A stretch of 11,010 bases of DNA from an uncultured bacterium. Lineage in GTDB: Bacteria > Auribacterota > Tritonobacteria > UBA1439. Positions within the stretch are counted from its first letter, which is position 1, and each line of letters opens with the position of its first letter. Below are positions 5,812 through 11,010 of the stretch, in pieces. The stretch is from NCBI GenBank assembly GCA_937858775.1, contig CALLYX010000283.1, positions 1 to 11,010 on the forward strand. The letters run 5' to 3'. Under the pieces are notes generated by a model. The model was not told the origin of the DNA, did no database searches, and was given only the letters and a program-made list of their open reading frames with translations. Position numbers and translations under genes: made by a program.

Positions 5812-6582
5812 TCAGGCCTTGCGCCGGATGAAGATGTTCTTCCGGTTCGGGTCGGAGCCCGCCTGGCGCGGGCTCATCTCGAAGATGGCCATCGCCCGGA
5901 TGAGCGTGCTCAGTTTGCCGAAGCCGTAATTCCGCGAGTCGAAAGAGGGGGACTGGTTCGAGATCGTCTCCCCCACCCTCCCGAGGTCGGCCCAGCCGTC
6001 GTCGTCCGCCACGGCGTCGATGGCGCCGCAGACCAGCTCCATCAACTTCGCGTCCCTCCTGACGTCGGCGGCGTCCCGGTGCGGGCGCGCCGCGTGCCTG
6101 CCCCTCGGCGCCCCCTCCGGCTTCTCCTCGCCGCCGCGCTTGAGGATCTCGAAGTAGATGAACTTGTCGCAGGCGCTGACGAACGACGCCGGGGTCTGGC
6201 GTTTCCCGAGCCCGTAGACCATGATCCCCGCCTCGCGTATCCTCGAGGCGAGGCGGGTGAAGTCGCTGTCGCTCGAGACGAGGCAGAAGCCGTCGAACCT
6301 CCCGGCGTAGAGGAGGTCCATCGCGTCGATGATCATGGCGCTGTCGGTTGCGTTCTTGCCGACCGTGTTGCGGAACTGCTGGACCGGGTGGATGGCGAAG
6401 GTCGAGAGGACCTTCTTCCAGCCCTGGAGGCTGGTCGAGGTCCAGTCGCCGTAGATCCGCTTCACGCTCGCGGTTCCGTATTTCGCGATCTCGGCGAAGA
6501 GCGGCTCCACGACGGACGCCGAGGTGTTGTCCGCGTCTATTAGAACCGCGAGCCTCTTCTCCTGGCCGGATCGTGCGTCCAT
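5812..6582 (-). CDS. LabA-like NYN-domain ribonuclease with C-terminal OST-HTH/LOTUS-like domain
   Basis: The N-terminal NYN (PIN-like) domain, about 10-148, carries the acidic metal-binding residues of the family: D16 and D18 with N19 in LIDADN, D80 and D86 in NATDSAMIIDAMDLL, and D105 and D107 in SSDSDFTRLASRIREAG. These domains are predicted metal-dependent RNases. After a charged, Arg-rich linker (about 149-177), residues about 178-254 (LMELVCGAIDAV to NIFIRRKA, with NYGFGKLSTLIRA) match the OST-HTH/LOTUS winged-helix fold, which binds RNA in eukaryotic relatives. The pairing is known in bacteria as the DUF88/LabA-like group. The 256-residue length is normal and the catalytic acids are intact. 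The start ATG (6580-6582) is preceded by a G-rich stretch (GGGGGG) about six bases away. It begins 22 bases after the lipoprotein gene and is probably cotranscribed with it. The RNA target is unknown. Confidence 0.9.
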   Translation of the reverse strand: MDARSGQEKRLAVLIDADNTSASVVEPLFAEIAKYGTASVKRIYGDWTSTSLQGWKKVLSTFAIHPVQQFRNTVGKNATDSAMIIDAMDLLYAGRFDGFCLVSSDSDFTRLASRIREAGIMVYGLGKRQTPASFVSACDKFIYFEILKRGGEEKPEGAPRGRHAARPHRDAADVRRDAKLMELVCGAIDAVADDDGWADLGRVGETISNQSPSFDSRNYGFGKLSTLIRAMAIFEMSPRQAGSDPNRKNIFIRRKA

Positions 6583-6604
6583 GATATGCCCCCCGCGGGC
6601 GCGC

Positions 6605-7003
6605 TCAGCGCGGAGCCTCCTTCACGCGTTCAAGGCGCTCTATCCGATAGCCGCGGCCGAACGGCACGGCCTTGATCCGGTACCTCCGGCCGATCTCCAG
6701 CCCCTCGAGCGTGGGGTTCCGGACCCGGAACGAAAACGCGGCGGCGCCGTAACGCCCGGAGATGGTTCGATCCACCTTCGTGTAGACGGCCCAGTTGATG
6801 TCGGAGTCGACAAGGGGGGAGTACTCGATCCTCTCCACCGTGACGAGGAGCAGCGCGGCGGCGCGGTCGTCTACGGCGGGGAGGGCCGGGGGGGAGTGGC
6901 GGCGCGCGCAGGCGCCGAGGCAGGGCCACACGGCGAGCGCGGCGCACACCGCCGCGAGGCCGGGTAACCCGGAGAAACGCGCCGCGCGACCATGAATGCC
7001 CAT
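6605..7003 (-). CDS. Putative lipoprotein of unknown function
   Basis: The 132-residue product starts MGIHGRAARF, followed by a hydrophobic segment (about 12-29) and the lipobox LGAC with the modifiable cysteine at C32, so it is probably a lipid-anchored envelope protein. The mature part of about 100 residues looks rich in beta strands (for example LLLVTVERIEYSP, FSFRVRNP, RRYRIKAVPF); no family is recognised. The ATG at 7001-7003 was chosen because GGAGAGGG lies five bases upstream; an in-frame GTG at 7018 would place that site inside the gene. It sits between the exporter operon and the NYN gene, is on the same strand as both, and is separated from the exporter by 108 bases containing a terminator-like hairpin, so it more likely belongs with the NYN gene. 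Confidence 0.75.
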   Translation of the reverse strand: MGIHGRAARFSGLPGLAAVCAALAVWPCLGACARRHSPPALPAVDDRAAALLLVTVERIEYSPLVDSDINWAVYTKVDRTISGRYGAAAFSFRVRNPTLEGLEIGRRYRIKAVPFGRGYRIERLERVKEAPR

Positions 7004-7008
7004 TTGCG

Positions 7009-7016
7009 CCCTCTCC
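7009..7016 (-). promoter_or_regulatory. Ribosome-binding site deciding the lipoprotein start
   Basis: GGAGAGGG on the minus strand, five bases before the ATG at 7001-7003. It favours this ATG over the in-frame GTG at 7018, whose first codons would overlap the site. Confidence 0.65.
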
Positions 7017-7029
7017 ACGCTTTAAGTTT

Positions 7030-7059
7030 ACTACATTCCAGCGCCGCGGCGACAGTAAA
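7030..7059 (-). promoter_or_regulatory. Weak candidate promoter for the lipoprotein-NYN pair
   Basis: On the minus strand TTTACT (7054-7059) and TGTAGT (7030-7035) are separated by 18 bases and each match four of six consensus bases. The position, just upstream of the lipoprotein gene in an A/T-richer patch, fits. The -35 overlaps the T run of the terminator candidate, so the two readings compete. Confidence 0.3.
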
Positions 7060-7087
7060 AAATGCGGCCGTGTAAAAGATGCGGCCG
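7057..7087 (-). terminator. Intrinsic terminator candidate after the exporter operon
   Basis: Read on the minus strand, CGGCCG (7082-7087), an 11-base loop and CGGCCG (7065-7070) can form a six-bp stem, followed two bases later by CAT/T and a run of six T (7057-7062). It starts 24 bases after the stop of the last permease. The stem is short but all G-C, and the T run makes it more terminator-like than any other hairpin here. The arms are also direct repeats (GATGCGGCCG and AATGCGGCCG), because the core is palindromic. Confidence 0.55.
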
Positions 7088-7111
7088 GTTGCGGCGACCC
7101 GGGCATCGCGG

Positions 7112-8242
7112 TCAGCCCAGCGTCCGGCGGAACTTCAGGGAGCTCAGCGTGATGACGACGAGGCCGTAGAGGAGCAGGGCGGCGACCTGCGGCCAGAGGA
7201 CCGCCATTCCGACCCCCTTGAGGAATATCCCGCGGAGTATCACCAGATAGTAGCGGAGCGGGTTCAGATAGGTGAGGTACTGTATCGCGGCGGGCATGTT
7301 CGCGATCGGGTACATGAACCCGGAGAGCAGGTTCGCCGGGAAGAAGAAGAGGAACGTCGACATCATCGCCTCCTGCTGCGTCGAGGAGAGCGTGGAGATG
7401 AAGAGCCCGACCCCCAGGATGGTGAGCAGGTAGATCATGGTGCAGGCGAGCAGGAGGAGGACGCTCCCGTGCATCGGCACGCTGAACCACCAGGTCCCGA
7501 CGACGGTGATCATCAGCACCTCGACAAGCGCGATGACCGCGAACGGCGCGAGCTTTCCCAAGATCAGCTCGATCGGGCGCAGCGGGCTGACGATGAGCTG
7601 CTCCATCGTGCCGATCTCCTTCTCCCGCACGACCGCCATCGAGGTCAGGATCAGCGTCATCACCGTTATCACGAGGCATATGACCCCCGGGATGTAGTAG
7701 TTCTTCGACTCGAGGTTCGCGTTGAACCAAGAGCGGTCCCGCATATCCACGGACGGGTAGGCGGCCGCCTTCTTGAGGTAGATGGCCGCCCGCTCCTTGA
7801 GCGCATCCGCGTTGTAGCGGGCCACGATCTGGTTCGCGTATGAAAGGGTGATCCCGGCCGTGTTCGAGTCGGTAGCGTCGAGGATGATCTGGAACTGCGC
7901 GGTGCGGTTCCCCTCCAGGTCGCGGCCGAATCCGCGGTCGAAGCGGAGGACGGCGCTCACGCGGCCGCGGTCGATGAGGTCGTTCTGCTCGCGGTCGTTC
8001 GAGATGAAATACCTGGCGTGGAAGTAGTCCGAGAAGGTGAACGCCCTGATGAGCCGGCGGCTCTGGAGCGTGTTGTCCATGTCGTAGACGGCGACCGGGA
8101 TATCCCGGACGTCCGTGTTGGCGGCGTAGCCGAATACGAGGATCTGGATGACCGGGGTGACGAAGATGGTAAGCCGCATCCTCGGATCCCGGAGAACCTG
8201 GATGAACTCCTTTACGATGATCGCCTTGATGCGCTCGAACAC
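7112..8242 (-). CDS. ABC-2 type exporter permease, YbhR-like
   Basis: The 376-residue protein has the architecture of the ABC-2 permeases: one N-terminal membrane segment (about 24-42), a large extracytoplasmic region (43-180) and five more segments (about 182-204, 230-252, 258-284, 292-312, 346-368). Motifs match E. coli YbhR/YhhJ: DATDSNTA (122-129), VVREKEIGTMEQLIVSP (204-220), STQQEA (287-292) and LLSGFMYPIANMP (305-317). In E. coli the YbhFSR complex exports small molecules and cations. It would dimerise with the other permease encoded upstream. The start is GTG (8240-8242), with GGAGGGG four bases before it; the gap to the upstream permease is 25 bases. It is the last gene of operon 2 and precedes a terminator candidate. 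The transported substrate is unknown. Confidence 0.9.
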   Translation of the reverse strand: MFERIKAIIVKEFIQVLRDPRMRLTIFVTPVIQILVFGYAANTDVRDIPVAVYDMDNTLQSRRLIRAFTFSDYFHARYFISNDREQNDLIDRGRVSAVLRFDRGFGRDLEGNRTAQFQIILDATDSNTAGITLSYANQIVARYNADALKERAAIYLKKAAAYPSVDMRDRSWFNANLESKNYYIPGVICLVITVMTLILTSMAVVREKEIGTMEQLIVSPLRPIELILGKLAPFAVIALVEVLMITVVGTWWFSVPMHGSVLLLLACTMIYLLTILGVGLFISTLSSTQQEAMMSTFLFFFPANLLSGFMYPIANMPAAIQYLTYLNPLRYYLVILRGIFLKGVGMAVLWPQVAALLLYGLVVITLSSLKFRRTLG

Positions 8243-8267
8243 GCGCGCCCCCTCCGGCGGCGGCCGC

Positions 8268-9401
8268 CTACCAGGCCACCTTCTTCTTGAACCTGCGCCG
8301 CGCCAGGCCCATCGCGCCCACGGAGAATATCAACAGGAAGGCCGCTTGCTTCCACAGCCCGGCGATCCCGATCCCCTTCAGGTAGATCTCCCTCAGGATC
8401 GCGATGAAGTAGCGCGCCGGGACCAGGTACGTCAGCGCCTGCACCGCGATCGGCATATTCCAGATCGGGTAGAGGAATCCCGAGAGGAGGAAGGTGGGCG
8501 TGAACGTCGTGAGTATCGCCATCTGGCTCGCGAAGAGCTGGTTCCGCGCCACGATGGAGATCAGGACCCCCTGCGCCAGGGCCCCCAACAGGAAGAGCCC
8601 GCTCAGGCAGAAGAGGAGCCAGGCGCTCCCCCTGAGGGGGACGCCGAAAAAATATTTCGCCATGACGACCGCAATCAAAATGTTCAGGTAACCGATGCAG
8701 ACGTACGGGATGAACTTCCCGAGGATCAGCTCGCCGGCCCGGACCGGGGTGGCGATGAGCTGCTCCATCGTGCCCCGCTCCCACTCCCGGGCCACCGTCA
8801 GGGAGGTGATGAGGGCGGATATGATCATGATGATGACCGACATGAGGCCGGGGACGATGAAGATCTTGCTCTCGAAATTGGGGTTGAACCACGGCCTCGG
8901 CTTGAAGTCGAGCGGGGCCGGGTTCGTCATCCCGGAGGCGCGGAGGGCGGCGGTGAGGAAGCGCTCGTTGTACCGCCCGACGACGCTGGCGATGTAGCCG
9001 CGCACGATGGTGGCGGTGTTGGAGTCGCTGCCGTCGATCAGGAATTGCACGGGGACCTCCCGGCCCGATTCCACAAGCCGGGAGAAGTCCTTGGGGATCA
9101 CCATCGCGAAGCGCGCCTCGCCCTGGTCGATCGCCCCGCTCAGCGCCTCGTAGCCGTCGTACCAGCCGACCAGTTGGAAGTAAGGCGAGTTCCTGAAGTT
9201 GAGGATGAAATCCTTGGAGACCTGGGAGTTGTCCCTGTCCCAGATGACCATCGGGACGTTGTCCACGTCGAGCGTGAGGGCGTAGCCGAAGAGGACGAGG
9301 AGCATCACGGGGATGACGATCGCCATCGACAGGCTCCGCGTGTCGCGGATGACCTGGATGAACTCCTTTTTCGAGATGGCCCCCACCCGCCGCAGGTTCA
9401 C
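8268..9401 (-). CDS. ABC-2 type exporter permease, YbhS-like
   Basis: The 377-residue protein is a second ABC-2 permease, similar in layout to its neighbour: an N-terminal segment (about 24-43), a large outer region (44-178), and a C-terminal block of about five segments from 180. It has DGSDSNTA (123-130), LTVAREWERGTMEQLIATP (201-219), ARNQLFASQ (285-293), LLSGFLYPIWNMP (305-317) and VPARYFIAILREIYLKG (327-343), very close to what is known of E. coli YbhS. The two permeases are paralogues with matching motifs at matching positions, which supports a heterodimer. Translation starts at GTG (9399-9401), overlapping the ATPase stop as GTGA with GGAGGGG upstream, so it is probably coupled to the ATPase. 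Confidence 0.91.
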   Translation of the reverse strand: MNLRRVGAISKKEFIQVIRDTRSLSMAIVIPVMLLVLFGYALTLDVDNVPMVIWDRDNSQVSKDFILNFRNSPYFQLVGWYDGYEALSGAIDQGEARFAMVIPKDFSRLVESGREVPVQFLIDGSDSNTATIVRGYIASVVGRYNERFLTAALRASGMTNPAPLDFKPRPWFNPNFESKIFIVPGLMSVIIMIISALITSLTVAREWERGTMEQLIATPVRAGELILGKFIPYVCIGYLNILIAVVMAKYFFGVPLRGSAWLLFCLSGLFLLGALAQGVLISIVARNQLFASQMAILTTFTPTFLLSGFLYPIWNMPIAVQALTYLVPARYFIAILREIYLKGIGIAGLWKQAAFLLIFSVGAMGLARRRFKKKVAW

Positions 9402-10372
9402 GCGCCCCTCCTGTCCTCGCCCTTCTCGGCGTCGTACGCCTCGATCAGCGACACGAACACGTCCTCGAGGGAGGGGACGATCTTCTTCACCGAGTAGCCG
9501 GCCTCACCCGCCGCGTCGAAGAGCCGCCTGATAGCCGGCTCGGCGGTCGCCGCGTCCGCCGCCACCGCGTGGATGCCGGAACCGAAGAGGGCGGTCTCCT
9601 TGATCCCCTCCAGGCGGCGGATCCGCCCCGCCCACTCCTCCGCGCCGGGGGCCTGGATCTCCAGCACGTCATCCCTCATGAACTCGGTCTTCATCTCCGA
9701 CGGCGTCCCCATCGCGATGATCGACCCGCGGTAGATGAGCGCCATCCGGTCGCAATTCTCGGCCTCGTCCATGTAGTGCGTGGTGACGAAGACCGTAACG
9801 CCGCCGGCGGCCATCCGCTTGATCGTGTCCCAGAAGCTGGCGCGGGTGATCGGGTCCACGCCGGAGGTGGGCTCGTCGAGGAAGATGATGCGGGGGCGGT
9901 GTATGATGGCGCAGCCGAGGGCTAGGCGCTGCTTCCAGCCGCCCGAGAGGTGGCGCGTCAGCCGCGTCCTGAACTCCTGGATCCCCGCGGTCCTGATGAT
10001 CTCCTCCTCGCGCCCATTCTTCTCCGCTTCCGGTATCCGGTATATCCCGCTGTAGAAGTCGATATTCTCCTCCACGGTGAGGTCGTCGTAGAGGGAGAAC
10101 TTCTGGGACATGTAGCCGATGTGCTGCTTGATCCGCCGCTGCTCCCGGCGGATGTCGAAGCCGTCGACCGTCCCGCTGCCGGAGGTGGGGGGGAGTATCC
10201 CGCACAGGACCCGGATGGTGGTGGACTTCCCGGCCCCGTTCGGCCCCAGGAAGCCGAATATCTCGCCGCGGCGAACATGGAAGGAGACGCGGTTGACCGC
10301 GGTGAAGGCGCCGAACTTCTTCTCGAGGTCCCGGACCTCCACCGCGACCGGGCCTTCAGACGATGTAGCCAT
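9398..10372 (-). CDS. ABC exporter ATP-binding protein, canonical site (YbhF C-terminal-half-like)
   Basis: The 324-residue protein powers the exporter by ATP hydrolysis in the cytoplasm. All motifs are canonical: Walker A GPNGAGKST (43-51), Q-loop Q90 in YMSQKFSLYDDLTVEENI, signature LSGGW (142-146), Walker B IIFLDE (162-167) and switch His H199 in VTTHYMDEAENC. A C-terminal extension of about 100 residues (from 225), ending PSLEDVFVSLIEAYDAEKG, is typical of the DrrA/YbhF-like group. E. coli YbhF carries two such nucleotide-binding domains in one chain; here the second is a separate gene. The ATG (10370-10372) lies 28 bases after the upstream ATPase stop; its GGGG is about nine bases away, a fairly weak site. 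The 3' end overlaps the permease gene by four bases. Confidence 0.93.
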   Translation of the reverse strand: MATSSEGPVAVEVRDLEKKFGAFTAVNRVSFHVRRGEIFGFLGPNGAGKSTTIRVLCGILPPTSGSGTVDGFDIRREQRRIKQHIGYMSQKFSLYDDLTVEENIDFYSGIYRIPEAEKNGREEEIIRTAGIQEFRTRLTRHLSGGWKQRLALGCAIIHRPRIIFLDEPTSGVDPITRASFWDTIKRMAAGGVTVFVTTHYMDEAENCDRMALIYRGSIIAMGTPSEMKTEFMRDDVLEIQAPGAEEWAGRIRRLEGIKETALFGSGIHAVAADAATAEPAIRRLFDAAGEAGYSVKKIVPSLEDVFVSLIEAYDAEKGEDRRGA

Positions 10373-10400
10373 TCCGGATGCCCCGCTTCGACGCGCCGTC

Positions 10401-11010
10401 TCAACCCCGCGCTTCCTGCTCCCGGATGATCGAGATGAACGCCTCTTCGAGCGACCCCGCCCCCCTCTCCCGCTTGATCGCCTCCGGGAAGTCGCATCTT
10501 AGGAGGCGCCCCTTGTGTATGAGCCCCACCCTCCTGCACCGCTCCGCCTCGTCCAGGTAGGATGTAGAGAAGAGGATGCTCACCCTCTCCTTCAGCAGCC
10601 CGTATAGGATCTGCCAGAAATCCCTCCTCGAGACGGGGTCCACGCCGTTCGTCGGCTCGTCGAGGAAGAGGATCCTGGGGGTGTGGATGAGGGCGCAGGC
10701 GAGGCCGAGCTTCTGCTTCATCCCTCCGGATAGGTTCCCGGCCAGCCGCTTCTTGAACGGGGTAAGGCCGCTGAAGCCGAGGAGGCGGTCGATCTTCGCG
10801 CCGCGTTCCCCCGGGGGAACGCAGTATATGTCGGCGTAAAACGCGATGTTCTCGAGGACGGTGAGGTCTTCGTAGAGGCCGAAGCGTTGCGACATGTAGG
10901 CGATCTGCTCCTTCAGCGCCTCCGCCTCGCGGACGATATGCCTCCCCCCCACCCACCCCTCCCCCGAGGTGGGGTCGAGGATCCCGGTCAGGAGGCGCAT
11001 GGTGGTGGTC
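10401..11010 (-). CDS. ABC exporter ATP-binding protein with degenerate H-loop (partial, 5' end outside window)
   Basis: About 202 C-terminal residues are visible; the frame is open to the edge and starts TTTMRLLTG, so the Walker A lysine lies just beyond 11010 and the Met at 10998-11000 is internal. Counting from that Met, it has Q38 in YMSQRFGLYEDLTVLENI, signature LSGGM (90-94), Walker B ILFLDE (110-115) and the D-loop NGVD. The switch histidine is replaced by Ser (S147 in FSTSYLDEAERC). It is about 100 residues shorter at the C-terminus than its partner, ending soon after SLEEAFISIIREQE. Together the two ATPases look like YbhF cut in two, this one corresponding to the N-terminal half. A HlyD/YbhG-type adaptor gene is expected upstream. 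Confidence 0.9.
   Translation of the reverse strand, partial: TTTMRLLTGILDPTSGEGWVGGRHIVREAEALKEQIAYMSQRFGLYEDLTVLENIAFYADIYCVPPGERGAKIDRLLGFSGLTPFKKRLAGNLSGGMKQKLGLACALIHTPRILFLDEPTNGVDPVSRRDFWQILYGLLKERVSILFSTSYLDEAERCRRVGLIHKGRLLRCDFPEAIKRERGAGSLEEAFISIIREQEARG

Noticed and set aside
8148..9497. Plus-strand open frame of 449 codons opposite the permeases
   Set aside because: It is composed largely of D/E/R/H-rich text typical of the antisense of GC-rich membrane protein genes and has no recognisable domain.
1..11010. CRISPR arrays, tRNA or rRNA genes, riboswitches
   Set aside because: No regularly spaced repeats, cloverleaf with anticodon arm, rRNA-like sequence or recognisable riboswitch core was seen on either strand by reading; this was not a model-based search.

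Overview
The window is GC-rich (about two-thirds G+C by eye) bacterial DNA, densely packed in short operons, with GTG starts and four-base stop/start overlaps. A YbhFSR-type ABC-2 exporter and two probable envelope proteins (a likely lipoprotein and a secreted metallo-beta-lactamase-fold protein) suggest a Gram-negative cell plan. The gene set does not fix the phylum; an uncultivated lineage known from metagenomes is plausible, but that is inference.

Left edge (1-127): the 3' end of an ISL3-like insertion sequence, with the last 32 transposase residues and a probable right terminal inverted repeat. No gene is visible between it and position 444.

Minus-strand operon 1 (3918 to 445): aldehyde dehydrogenase, SagB-type nitroreductase, secreted rhodanese-like protein, single-domain MazG, and a small zinc-ribbon membrane protein. 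Gaps are 25 and 37 bases, followed by a GTGA and an ATGA overlap. A good extended -10 promoter lies at 3982-4011. The set reads as oxidoreductase, sulfur and nucleotide clean-up functions rather than one named pathway.

Plus-strand gene (4177-5705): a secreted ComEC-like metallo-beta-lactamase domain followed by two ComEA-like helix-hairpin-helix domains. Signal peptide and catalytic domain lie in different frames that meet at a run of eight C (4386-4393); one more C would join them. The gene has a consensus -10 box and an operator-like inverted repeat at its promoter. A 15-bp hairpin (5734-5769) separates it from the converging genes on the right.

Minus-strand pair (7003 to 5812): a likely lipoprotein of unknown function, then a LabA-like NYN ribonuclease with a C-terminal OST-HTH/LOTUS-like domain.

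Minus-strand operon 2 (beyond 11010 to 7112): two ATPases (the first cut by the window edge) and two ABC-2 permeases, resembling E. coli YbhF split into two genes followed by YbhS and YbhR. The ATPase pair is asymmetric: the first has Ser where the switch His belongs. A terminator-like hairpin with a T run follows the operon (7057-7087). A periplasmic adaptor gene would be expected just outside the right edge.
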